DNA from: Planotetraspora mira
Lineage (GTDB): Bacteria > Actinomycetota > Actinomycetes > Streptosporangiales > Streptosporangiaceae
Reading direction: 5' to 3'
Assembly (NCBI RefSeq): GCF_016863275.1
Contig: NZ_BOOO01000019.1
Coordinates: forward strand, 248,001-312,000
DNA: 64,000 bases
A program made the translations under genes and the position numbers. The notes beneath the pieces were generated by a model. That model saw nothing but the letters and a program-made list of their open reading frames with translations. It was not told the origin of the DNA and did not search any database. Below are positions 49,163-57,750 of this stretch, in pieces. Position 1 is the stretch's first letter. Each line of letters starts with the position of its first letter.

Positions 49163-52021
49163 TCAGCGGTTGTAGATCTTGATTTCGGTGAGACCCGACT
49201 TCGCACCGGAGGCGTTGGTCATCAGCACCCGCACCCGCTGCGCGCTGACCGGCGTGAACTGGACCACGTTGTAGTTGCCCTGCGGTGTGCTCGGTGTCTT
49301 GACCTGGGCCGCGGCGTTGGTCCAGGTGCTGCCGTTGAGGTACTGGATCTGGTAGGCGGACGGCGGACGGTAGGTGGCGCTCGCCGGACGGCTGTCCTTG
49401 AAGTAGAGCCGGACCTCGTCGAGGGTCTTGGCGCTGCCGAAGTTCACCTCGTACCAGTCCTGGGCGTTGGGCGAGCCGCCCGCACCCCAGTAGGGCTCGT
49501 TGACGGGGTAGCCGTCCACCGCGCCGCCGGTGCTGGTGCCGCCACCGGTGTAGGAGGCCGACACGGTGGCGCCCTGGGCGAGGTTGGTCAGGTTGGCGGT
49601 GAGGTCGACTCCTGCCTTGGCGAGCTCGTCGACGACGCGCGCGTCGGACTGGACGACCTGCTGCGGCGACCGGAGACCGGCGATCGCGGTGCTGAAGGCC
49701 ACGGTCCCTGTGGTGCCGCTGAAGGTGACCGCGCCGGTGTCGGGGTTCCACACGAAGGGCACGAGCTGGTTCACCGTCGCGGCGCGGGTGCCGTTGATGT
49801 AGATGGAGTACCCCTGGGGCACACCGGGGTACTTGACGACGCCGTCCGCCGGGTCGTCCCAGACGATGGACAGGTCGGCGTTGCGGTAGCGGATGTTGTT
49901 GACGGCGAAGTTGGCCCATCCGATGTTGATCGGCGACAGCTCCACCTTGTTGTCGTTGCGGGGCCGCAGCCCGGCGACGTCCTCGATCAGCGTCCAGTTG
50001 CTGCTGCCGAGGATGTTGTGGTGGATCCACGAGCGGTAGGTGATGGACGAGCCGTTCCAGTTGGCCCAGAACTCGTTGGCGTCGGGCCACTGGGTGTTGC
50101 CCCCGACGTACTGGGCCCAGGTGTTCCAGTAGAGCAGCTTCTTGTAGTCGGTGGTGGTGATGTAGGAGCTGGGGTAGTTGCGCAGAGCGGACGAGAAGAG
50201 CCGGAACTGCACGGTGGAGTTGATCGTGGAGAAGTTGTTGCTGCCCGGGTTGCCGGCCGCTGCGGCCGCCGCCTTGTCCTTCTGGTTGGCGGTGTAGAAC
50301 GGGAAGACCGGGTATTCGGCCGGGTCGGTGAACAGCCGCAGCGCCTCGCGGTAGGTCGCGGTGTTGGGCATCAGCCCCACGGCGTACGGATAGAAGTTGT
50401 TGATCTCCTTCCACGGGTCCAGGGTGTTGGTGGACACGTGGCGGTGTTGCAGCACGCGCGCGGTCGGGTTCCACAGCACGTTGACGACCGCGTTCTGCAC
50501 GCGGGTGGCGAGCGTGCGCATCTCGGCCGCCTTGGTGGTGTTGCCGATCGCGTCGTACGCCTGCGCCGCGGCGAGGGCCCCGCTGTAGACGTACGCGGAC
50601 TCGGTGCGATCGAGGTTGCCGCTGCGCCAGTGGAAGGAGACGGCGTCGGCGTCGTTGCCGGTCAGCGCGCCCCAGTCGTACTCGATCAGGCCGTTGTTGT
50701 CATGGTCGTAGAAGCTGAGCTGGCCCTTCGCGTCGCCTTCCGCGTACTTGGCGAGGTTGGCCGCGATGCCGGGCTGACCGCCGTGGATCTGGTAGCTGCG
50801 CCAGGCCGCCTCACCGATGTACTGCGTGTAGCTGTTGGACCAGTTGGCCGGATCCCCGGGGTTGTCGAGGAACCTGCCGCCCTTGGAGACCTGACCGACC
50901 GAGAGCCAGTCGCCGTAGGCGTACAGCGGGGTGCGGAGGTACTTGAGATCGTCGATGTGCATCGGCTGGGTGAGCACGATGGCGTTGTTGTACCCGAGCG
51001 CGCCCTCGACCGAGGTGGGGAACTGGTAGGTCTGGCCGGGCAGGTTGGCGTCGAGGTTGTTGAACCTCATCAGCCACCACCGGTAGTAGTAGTTCTTCTT
51101 GATGGCCGGCTCAGGCGAGTCGAAGTACGGGATGTTCTGCGCCCACCACAGATTGTAGGCCCGCACGTGCGTGGCGAACGCGGTGGCGTTGGTGTAGCCC
51201 TTGTACGCGTTGTACTCGGTCAGCGACTCGGGGATCTCGTTGGTGACGAAGCCCATCACGACCTTGGCGGTGACGGTGGCGCCCGCGCCGACGGTGACCG
51301 AGCGGTTGAGTCCCCCGCTGGTGACGGTGAACCCGTCGCCCGACAGACGCGGGGACAAGGTGGTGAGGTTGTTGAACGCGCTGCGACTGCCGGTCAGCTC
51401 GTTGCCGCTGCCCGAGGTCGCGTACGGCGAGGTCGCCCGCAGCTGCAGGGTGGTCGCGGAGGTGCCCGAGTTGGTGATCGAGAAGTTCGCCACCGCGACG
51501 TTGTTCTGGGTGATGAACTTGGTCTGCTCGACGCGGACCGAGCCGCTGGTGTGCACGCTCTTGAAGTAGCTCGGCGCCTGCCAGCGCTGGGAGACCTGCT
51601 CGGTGAAGGTGCCGGGCGTGATGGCCACGGTGAACGCGCTCTGGTTGCTGATGCTCTCGATGTAGGCCACGTTGCCGGCGAAGCCGAGCGTCCCGGGGTT
51701 GTGGGTCTTCATGAACAGCGCCCGGCCGCGTGTCATCAGGATGCCGCCGTCGGCGTCGGACGGATCGCTGCCGGAGCGGCTGAGCAGCCGGTCGATCCAG
51801 AAGTTGGTGCCTGAGCTCTCCGAGTCGTAGACGGCCTGCATCATGTTGCCGGTGTTGTAGGCGACCGGCGGCGCGGGTACGGCGGGGCCGCTGAAGGTCG
51901 GGTATCCGATGGTCTGGGCCGCGGACGCTTGCCGTCCTGGGGCCACGAGCGCGCTGGCGACAAGGCAGAGTATGGCCACCATGACCAATGATCTCGACCT
52001 GGAGCGGGCGTACACCAGCAT
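49163..52021 (-). CDS. Large secreted glycoside-hydrolase-like protein with C-terminal F5/8-type domain
   Basis: This 952-residue protein has a signal peptide (RSLVMVAILCLVASALV, likely cut after ASA). The long middle part is rich in aromatic residues and WxxN-type helices, with FHWRSGNLDRTESAYVYS and EINNFYPYAVGLMP. It looks like an (alpha/alpha)6-barrel glycosidase resembling MGH1-type or arabinofuranosidase families; I cannot assign a GH number. The last 150 residues (NLAQGATVSASYTGGG, WYEVNFGSAKTLDEVRLYF) are a coagulation-factor 5/8-type or NPCBM-like carbohydrate-binding domain. It starts 100 bases from the operator at 52121, so it probably works outside the cell to release the sugars imported by the ABC system. 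Confidence 0.8.
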   Translation of the reverse strand: MLVYARSRSRSLVMVAILCLVASALVAPGRQASAAQTIGYPTFSGPAVPAPPVAYNTGNMMQAVYDSESSGTNFWIDRLLSRSGSDPSDADGGILMTRGRALFMKTHNPGTLGFAGNVAYIESISNQSAFTVAITPGTFTEQVSQRWQAPSYFKSVHTSGSVRVEQTKFITQNNVAVANFSITNSGTSATTLQLRATSPYATSGSGNELTGSRSAFNNLTTLSPRLSGDGFTVTSGGLNRSVTVGAGATVTAKVVMGFVTNEIPESLTEYNAYKGYTNATAFATHVRAYNLWWAQNIPYFDSPEPAIKKNYYYRWWLMRFNNLDANLPGQTYQFPTSVEGALGYNNAIVLTQPMHIDDLKYLRTPLYAYGDWLSVGQVSKGGRFLDNPGDPANWSNSYTQYIGEAAWRSYQIHGGQPGIAANLAKYAEGDAKGQLSFYDHDNNGLIEYDWGALTGNDADAVSFHWRSGNLDRTESAYVYSGALAAAQAYDAIGNTTKAAEMRTLATRVQNAVVNVLWNPTARVLQHRHVSTNTLDPWKEINNFYPYAVGLMPNTATYREALRLFTDPAEYPVFPFYTANQKDKAAAAAAGNPGSNNFSTINSTVQFRLFSSALRNYPSSYITTTDYKKLLYWNTWAQYVGGNTQWPDANEFWANWNGSSITYRSWIHHNILGSSNWTLIEDVAGLRPRNDNKVELSPINIGWANFAVNNIRYRNADLSIVWDDPADGVVKYPGVPQGYSIYINGTRAATVNQLVPFVWNPDTGAVTFSGTTGTVAFSTAIAGLRSPQQVVQSDARVVDELAKAGVDLTANLTNLAQGATVSASYTGGGTSTGGAVDGYPVNEPYWGAGGSPNAQDWYEVNFGSAKTLDEVRLYFKDSRPASATYRPPSAYQIQYLNGSTWTNAAAQVKTPSTPQGNYNVVQFTPVSAQRVRVLMTNASGAKSGLTEIKIYNR

Positions 52022-52120
52022 CGCGTCACCTCCTTCGGGGTGGGACTGGCGGGGGGGTGCGAAGTAGCGAGGGTCCGTGCCGACGCGCCCGGGATGCGCC
52101 GCTTCCGTTCACGATCGGCT

Positions 52121-52136
52121 CCGAAAAGGTTTTCGG
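52121..52136. promoter_or_regulatory. Operator core upstream of the secreted glycosidase
   Basis: CCGAAAAGGTTTTCGG is a perfect 7+7 inverted repeat around GG. It is 100 bases upstream of the minus-strand secreted gene start and shares its core with the sites at 42632, 42775 and 52252. Confidence 0.7.
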
Positions 52137-52240
52137 CAACGTTAAATTTCGATAACGAGAGCCCGGCGACGAGGTGTTGTATCGGACGGATCTTCGACAT
52201 AAGCTCAGGACACGCGCCCCTCCCGACTTTGTCGGCATCT

Positions 52241-52265
52241 CGAAACGCTTTCGAAAGGTTTTCGG
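52241..52265. promoter_or_regulatory. Tandem operator cores at the second LacI gene, overlapping its Shine-Dalgarno
   Basis: CGAAACGCTTTCG (52241-52253) runs into CGAAAGGTTTTCGG (52252-52265). The second carries AAAGG, the ribosome site for the LacI GTG at 52265. The arrangement mirrors that at the first LacI gene. Confidence 0.6.
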
Positions 52266-53314
52266 TGGGCCGACGTCGTTCCGAACTGGTGACCCTGGCC
52301 GACGTGGCCAAACTGGCCGGGGTTTCCGTCGCGACGGCGTCCAAGGCGCTCAACGGACGGCCCGAGGTCGCGGACGCCACCCGCTCACGGGTACGCCATG
52401 CCGCCGCGGAGTTGGCCTTCCATCCCAACCCGCTCGCCCGCGGGCTGATCGGCGGCCGCACCCGCACCATCGGACTGCTCACCGACGAACTCGGCGGGCG
52501 CTTCTCCATGCCGGTGCTGCTCGGAGTGGAGAACGCCCTGGGCAACGAGGAGATGTCGGTGGTGCTCTGCGACGCGCGCGGCGACTCCATCCGCCGCCAG
52601 CACTACATCCGCACCCTGGTGGCCAGGCAGGTCGACGGCTTCATCATCCTCGGCGAGAGCAACGACCTGCGCCCGTCGCTGACCCGCGACATCCCGGTGC
52701 CGGTGGTGTACGTGTACGGGGAATCCAGCGACCCCGGGGATCTGTCGATCCTCGCCGACGACGAGGGAGGCGCACGCCTCGCCGCCGAGCACCTCATATC
52801 GCTACAAAGGCGTCATGTCGGGCACATCACCGGCCCAGAGTTGTACCGTGCCGCGCGTGACCGGGCGGCCGCGCTGCGCCGGGTGCTGCACGACTCCGGT
52901 CTGGACCTGGCCGGTGGCGAACCCTTCCACGGCGAATGGTCACGCCGCTGGGGCCGGCATGCGGCGCACATGCTGCTCACCGCGGACCCCGACCTGGACG
53001 CGATCTTCTGCGGCAACGACCAGATCGCCGACGGCGCCTGCGAGACGCTGACGAACCTCGGGCGGCGCATCCCCGACGACGTCGCGGTGGTGGGCTACGA
53101 CAACTGGGAGACGCTGGCGGCCGACTGCCGTCCGCCGCTGACCACCATCGACCTGAATCTGGAGCAGTTGGGCGCCATCGCGGTGGAGCATCTGTCCGCG
53201 GCCCTGGACGGACACCGCACGACCGGCGTCATCCGCCATCCGGGACGGCTGGTGGTCCGCGAATCGACCGGCCCGCCGTCCCTTCGCCCATCGCCGGCCG
53301 CCGCACACGGGTGA
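52265..53314 (+). CDS. LacI family repressor (second paralogue)
   Basis: This 349-residue protein starts at GTG 52265 with AAAGG 6 bases upstream; the open frame back to 52040 lacks a start of the family type. The headpiece LVTLADVAKLAGVSVATASK is followed by KALNGRPEV, and the core blocks RTIGLLTDELGGRFSMPVLL, LDAIFCGNDQIADG and VAVVGYDNWETLAADCRPPL match the LacI protein at 41604. It is divergent from the secreted glycosidase. The two paralogues could recognise the same operators. Confidence 0.92.
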   Translation: MGRRRSELVTLADVAKLAGVSVATASKALNGRPEVADATRSRVRHAAAELAFHPNPLARGLIGGRTRTIGLLTDELGGRFSMPVLLGVENALGNEEMSVVLCDARGDSIRRQHYIRTLVARQVDGFIILGESNDLRPSLTRDIPVPVVYVYGESSDPGDLSILADDEGGARLAAEHLISLQRRHVGHITGPELYRAARDRAAALRRVLHDSGLDLAGGEPFHGEWSRRWGRHAAHMLLTADPDLDAIFCGNDQIADGACETLTNLGRRIPDDVAVVGYDNWETLAADCRPPLTTIDLNLEQLGAIAVEHLSAALDGHRTTGVIRHPGRLVVRESTGPPSLRPSPAAAHG

Positions 53315-53348
53315 GACGCAGGGCTTACCGAGACACCGGCCACGGGGC

Positions 53349-54053
53349 TCACCGAGGCACACGGTGCGGATCACGCTCCGCCTCCTGGAGTTGCGGGCGC
53401 CGCTCCTCGCGCCGGTAGAGGATCGCACGCGCGGCGACCGTGACACAGCAGACGCCGAGCAACAGGCCCCAGATGACGTCGGTGGGGAAGTGCATGCCCC
53501 GGTACAGGCGAGAGAAGCCGACGATGAGCGGGACGGCGACGGCCACCGCCCAGATCGCCACCCGCGACGCCCTGTCGCGGATGTGCGAGGTCAGGATGAG
53601 CGCGATCGCGCAGTAGAACCCGACGGCGGCGCTGACGTGCCCCGAGGGGAAGCTGGAGGTGGGCGGGGCGGGGTCGAGGTGCCGCACCGGCGGCCGGTGC
53701 CGGCCGACGAGTTCGGTGGTGGCGAGGAAGACGAGCGACTGACCCCAGACGGACGCCATGAGGAAGACCGATTCGCGCCAGCGTTTGTGAACGAGCCTGA
53801 ACACGATCACGCCCACCACGGTGAGCGCCACGATGTACGGCATGTCCGACAGGCTGGTGCCGTAGTCCGTGAGCGTGTTCAACAGCGAGGTGCGGTCGGC
53901 GGCCAGGCCCCTGTTAACGGCCGCCTCACCGGTCGGCCACCTGAGGATCAGCTCGCCCACGCCGTATGTCGCCGCGGCCAGCAGGAGCAGCGGCACGACG
54001 ATCGACAACGCGTAGTACCGCACGTGCCCGGTCATGGCTGTGGGCATCTTCAC
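53349..54053 (-). CDS. PAP2-family phosphatase (A)
   Basis: This 234-residue membrane protein has the three phosphatase motifs: GRHRPPVRH, FPSGHVSAA and SRLYRGMHFPTDVIWG. It has about five or six hydrophobic segments, and the active site would face outward. The GTG at 54053 overlaps the stop of the upstream PAP2 gene (GTGA). Such enzymes dephosphorylate lipid phosphates or undecaprenyl pyrophosphate. Confidence 0.9.
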   Translation of the reverse strand: MKMPTAMTGHVRYYALSIVVPLLLLAAATYGVGELILRWPTGEAAVNRGLAADRTSLLNTLTDYGTSLSDMPYIVALTVVGVIVFRLVHKRWRESVFLMASVWGQSLVFLATTELVGRHRPPVRHLDPAPPTSSFPSGHVSAAVGFYCAIALILTSHIRDRASRVAIWAVAVAVPLIVGFSRLYRGMHFPTDVIWGLLLGVCCVTVAARAILYRREERRPQLQEAERDPHRVPR

Positions 54054-54772
54054 CGGCCCGGCTCCATTCCCTCGCTCAGCGGCGCGGCCGGCCTGCGGCC
54101 CTGCTCTCGCCGCCACGTCTCGAATGCCGCCGCGGTGGCGGCGACCACGGCTGTGCCGAGCGCGATCCCGGCGATCACGTCACTGACCCAATGCACGCCG
54201 AGGGCGATCCTGGTGTAGCCGACCGACAGGACCAGGAGGCACGCGAGGGCCCAGGCGACGCGCCGCCCCCACCGGGAAAGCATGGGCAGGACGAGCAGGA
54301 CGATGACGCCCGCCCCCAGCGTCACGTTGACGGCGTGGCCCGACGGGAACGACTCACCCGGTGCCAACGCGACGGGATCCGGAAGGTTCGGCCTGGCCCG
54401 GGCAACGATGACCTTGAGCGCGAGGCCGAGCAGCCCGCCGACGGTCACGGTGGCGAGCGCCCATACGGCCAGCCTGGGCGCGCCCTTGTGCACCAGCCGG
54501 ACGGCGAACGCGGCGACCGCGATGCGCCAGGGCCACGGCCCGAACAGGTCGGTCCAGACGATGAGCAGCCTGGTGACTGCGGGGTGGGCGAGCGCGTACA
54601 CGTGCAGGTCCTCGGCGACCTCCGCGTCCAGCCGGTTGACCGGCATCTTGGCGATGACGAGCAACACGGTGAAGGGGACCATGGCGAGCGCCACGGCGAG
54701 GCCGGCGACCGTCAGGCGCAACCCCAGAGCGCGGTCACTCCCGGCGTACGCCTTCAACCACGGATGTGTCAC
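54050..54772 (-). CDS. PAP2-family phosphatase (B)
   Basis: This 240-residue membrane protein has motifs KVIVARARPNLP, FPSGHAVNV and TRIALGVHWVSDVIAG. It starts at GTG 54772 with AAGGAG 8 bases upstream. It is coupled to phosphatase A and divergent from the lipid kinase gene at 54900. The trio may cycle diacylglycerol and phosphatidate or related lipids (inference). Confidence 0.9.
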   Translation of the reverse strand: MTHPWLKAYAGSDRALGLRLTVAGLAVALAMVPFTVLLVIAKMPVNRLDAEVAEDLHVYALAHPAVTRLLIVWTDLFGPWPWRIAVAAFAVRLVHKGAPRLAVWALATVTVGGLLGLALKVIVARARPNLPDPVALAPGESFPSGHAVNVTLGAGVIVLLVLPMLSRWGRRVAWALACLLVLSVGYTRIALGVHWVSDVIAGIALGTAVVAATAAAFETWRREQGRRPAAPLSEGMEPGR

Positions 54773-54899
54773 CGTCCGGCTCCTTCGCGATCGGAGTGGC
54801 GCTTGATCGCACGGCTACCCGGGCAGAAGGCGCTGACTCCTGTTCTGCTCACTGGTGTGGATCATCTTTGAAAGCCGTCGTCGAGGGTAGCCGGGAAGC

Positions 54900-55793
54900 A
54901 TGTCCCCCACCGTGGCGGTTGTCGCGCACCGCAAGAAGACCCTCGGCGCCGGCCTGGACAGGCTGCGCGTGCTGGTCAGCGAGCAGGACGTCGGCGACCT
55001 GCTCTGGTACGAGGTGCCCAAGAGCAGAAAGGCGCGCAAGAAGGTCCGCGACGCGCTCAGGCGCGGCGCCGACCTGGTGTTCGTCTGGGGTGGCGACGGC
55101 ATGGTCCAGCGGTGCGCCGACGCGATGGCCACCTCCGGTGTGCCGATGGCGATCCTCCCCGCGGGGACCGCGAACCTGTTCGCGGGCAACCTCGGCATCC
55201 CCGCCGACCTTGAGGAGGCGGTGCACATCGGCTTCCACGGCCGTCGGGAGAAGCTGGACCTCGGGCTGCTGAACGGCGAGCATTTCGCTGTGATGGCCGG
55301 TGCCGGATTCGAAGCCGAGATGATCGCCGACGCCGACGGGCAGGCCAAGAGGCGGCTCGGGAGGCTGAGCTATGTCAAGGCGGCCGTCCGGCACGTCGGC
55401 GGCCCGCTCGTGCCGATGAAGATCAAGGTCGATGGGGTGACCTGGTTCGACGGGGAGGCGAGTTGCCTGCTGCTGGGCAACGTCGGCACGATCGCCGGCG
55501 GCATCGAGGCGTTCGACGATGCCCGGCCCGACGACGGCTGGCTGGAGGTGGGCGTCTCCACGGCCAAGGGACCGGTGCAGTGGGCCCGGGTGCTCGGGAA
55601 GATGGCGACAGGACGCTCCGAGGAGTCCCCGTTCGTCCGGATCACCCGTGCCAGGACCGTCTCCGCCCGGTTCGGCTCACCCCTGATGTACGAACTCGAC
55701 GGCGGCGAACGCGAGGCCACCACTCGGCTCAAGGCCAAGGCCGTCCCGGGTGCGCTGACCGTCTGCCTTCCGGAGACGATCGAGGGCTCCTGA
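54900..55793 (+). CDS. Diacylglycerol kinase family protein
   Basis: This 297-residue protein has the DAGK/LCB5 nucleotide motif GGDG (residues 64-67, in FVWGGDGMVQ) and PAGTANLFAGNLGI, a strongly conserved substrate or ATP loop. Late motifs are LGNVGTIAGG and PDDGWLEVGV. It would phosphorylate a lipid such as diacylglycerol. The divergent PAP2 genes would reverse such a reaction. Confidence 0.9.
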   Translation: MSPTVAVVAHRKKTLGAGLDRLRVLVSEQDVGDLLWYEVPKSRKARKKVRDALRRGADLVFVWGGDGMVQRCADAMATSGVPMAILPAGTANLFAGNLGIPADLEEAVHIGFHGRREKLDLGLLNGEHFAVMAGAGFEAEMIADADGQAKRRLGRLSYVKAAVRHVGGPLVPMKIKVDGVTWFDGEASCLLLGNVGTIAGGIEAFDDARPDDGWLEVGVSTAKGPVQWARVLGKMATGRSEESPFVRITRARTVSARFGSPLMYELDGGEREATTRLKAKAVPGALTVCLPETIEGS

Positions 55794-55825
55794 CGCGAAG
55801 GTGCGGGCGGTGGCGTCCGCGCCCT

Positions 55826-57028
55826 TCAGGACGTGACGTCGGATGCGGCCTCCGCCCGGGTGACGCCGGCGGCCCGCCGATCGCCCGTGCGGAGCACGCC
55901 CGCGAACACGGCGAGCCCGCATGCGAGCGCCGTCACCACTCCGAAGGACACCACGAGGCTGGTCGCGTCGGCGATCGTGCCGATGGCGAAGGGGGCGACG
56001 AGTCCCGAGGTGTAGGTGACGGTGGCGACGCCCGCGATGGCCTGGCTCGGGTTCGGGCCCTTTCGTCCTGCCGCGGCGAACGCCAGCGGCACGACGACCG
56101 CGATGCCGACGCCCAGCAACGCGAAGCCGGCCATCGCGACCAGCGGATGCCAGGCGGTCATCACCAGCAGGCCACCCGCGGCGGCGATGACACCGCTGGC
56201 CCGTACGGTCCGCACCGCTCCGAACCGGTCCACCAGGGCGTCGCCGGCGATCCTGGCCACGGCCATGGTGAGCGTGAAGCCCGTGGTCGTCGCGGCCGCC
56301 ACGCCCGCCGAGGCCGTCAGGACGTCTCGCAGGTACACCGCGGACCAGTCCAGGCTCGCTCCCTCACCGAAGGTGGCGCAGAACGCGACCGCACCGATGA
56401 GCAGCGCCGACTTGGGCGGCAGCGCGAACCGCGGAGGCGGCTCCTCGTCCTGATCCGGCCGCAGGTCGAGCACGTAGTGGCACGCCACGAGTCCGACGAC
56501 CATGAGGGTGCCGGCCGCCGCGGCGTGGTGCAGTTGGGCGCTCACCTCGAGGTGCGCGGCGAGCGTGCCCACCGCGGAGCCGATCAACGCGCCGACGCTC
56601 CACATGCCGTGCAGCCCGGACATGATCGACTTGTCGAGCCGCCTCTCGACGTCGACGCCCAGCGCGTTCATCGCCACATCGCACATCCCCGCGCTCGCTC
56701 CGAAGACGAACAACGCCATGCACAACGTCGGCATGTTCGGCGCCAGAGACGGCGGGATCAGGGCCAGCGTCCACAGGGTGAGGAGACCGCGGAGTGCGGC
56801 ACGGGCCCCGAAGCGGTGGCTCAGCCGGGCGGCGAGAGGCATCGTCAACGCGGCGCCGATCGCCGGGAAGGCCAGGGCGATCCCCAACTGGCCCGCGCTG
56901 ACCGCGGCATGTTCCTGAATCCACGGAACCCGGGTCGCGAAGGACCCGGTCACCGAGCCGTGGACACAGAACACGGCGGCAACCGCGTATCGGGCCCGCC
57001 GCACGGTGCGCTGCTCGTAGCGTGCCAA
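55826..57028 (-). CDS. MFS transporter
   Basis: This protein of about 400 residues has 12 hydrophobic segments. An RIAGDALVDRFGAVRTVR motif A-like loop lies in the second half and RLSHRFGARAALRG in the first. It resembles the fucose-permease/YfmO-like MFS branch (PWIQEHAAVSAGQLGIALAF). The start is uncertain: TTG 57028 with an upstream GGGGG, or GTG 57004; the longer frame to 57139 would cross the TetR operator. It is divergent from the TetR gene at 57132 and likely repressed by it. Confidence 0.8.
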   Translation of the reverse strand: MARYEQRTVRRARYAVAAVFCVHGSVTGSFATRVPWIQEHAAVSAGQLGIALAFPAIGAALTMPLAARLSHRFGARAALRGLLTLWTLALIPPSLAPNMPTLCMALFVFGASAGMCDVAMNALGVDVERRLDKSIMSGLHGMWSVGALIGSAVGTLAAHLEVSAQLHHAAAAGTLMVVGLVACHYVLDLRPDQDEEPPPRFALPPKSALLIGAVAFCATFGEGASLDWSAVYLRDVLTASAGVAAATTTGFTLTMAVARIAGDALVDRFGAVRTVRASGVIAAAGGLLVMTAWHPLVAMAGFALLGVGIAVVVPLAFAAAGRKGPNPSQAIAGVATVTYTSGLVAPFAIGTIADATSLVVSFGVVTALACGLAVFAGVLRTGDRRAAGVTRAEAASDVTS

Positions 57029-57086
57029 CAGGAGACCCCCGCGTCCGATCGGCCCATATCGGCCGCCCCAGAGAACTGTAAGCTCA

Positions 57087-57108
57087 ATACCGACCAAGTG
57101 GTAGGTAT
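57087..57108. promoter_or_regulatory. Putative TetR operator between MFS and TetR genes
   Basis: ATACCGACCA-AG-TGGTAGGTAT is a 10-bp inverted repeat with one mismatched pair. It lies 23 bases upstream of the TetR GTG at 57132. Confidence 0.65.
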
Positions 57109-57131
57109 CTGACGCCGGAAGAGTGGAGACA

Positions 57132-57731
57132 GTGGCCACCGGGGCTCAGCATGGTTACGAGAAGGGCCGCGCCAAACGACGCGAGATCATCGACCGCGCC
57201 GTGACGCTGTTCGGCGAGGTCGGTTACCGCGGCGCCTCCCTGCGCGAGATCGCGGCCCGCTGCGGGATCTCGCATCCCGGCCTGCTGCATCACTTCCCGA
57301 CGAAGGAGTCGCTCCTGCTCGCCGTGCTCGAGCACCGCGACGAGGTGGACGGGCAGTGGTTGTCGATCGACGGCGCCACCGGCATGGAGTCGCTGCGCCG
57401 GCTGGTCGGCCTCGTCTCGATGAACGCCGCACGCCGGGGCATCGTCGAGTTGTTCGCCGTGCTGTCCGCCGAGGCGACATCTGCCACGCATCCCGCCCAC
57501 GACTACTTCGTCGAGCGCTACCGGACATCTGTCGCCACCTTCGAGCTGGCCTACACGCGGGCCCGTGACGAGGGGATCCTGCGGCCCGGCATCGATCCGG
57601 GCATGGCGGGGCGGCAGCTCGTCGCCCTCATGGACGGCCTGCAGGTGCAGTGGTTGCTGGACGACTGTGTGACGGACATGGCGGGCATCGTCCGGGCACA
57701 CGTCCAGGGTCAGCTGACCGAGCCGCTCTGA
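57132..57731 (+). CDS. TetR family regulator
   Basis: This 199-residue regulator has an N-terminal HTH (ASLREIAARCGISHPGLLHH, then FPTKESLL). GTG 57132 has GGAAGAG 8 bases upstream; GTG 57123 is the alternative. It is divergent from the MFS gene with a palindrome between. Confidence 0.9.
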   Translation: MATGAQHGYEKGRAKRREIIDRAVTLFGEVGYRGASLREIAARCGISHPGLLHHFPTKESLLLAVLEHRDEVDGQWLSIDGATGMESLRRLVGLVSMNAARRGIVELFAVLSAEATSATHPAHDYFVERYRTSVATFELAYTRARDEGILRPGIDPGMAGRQLVALMDGLQVQWLLDDCVTDMAGIVRAHVQGQLTEPL

Positions 57732-57750
57732 CCGGCCCAGGCCCGGAGAC

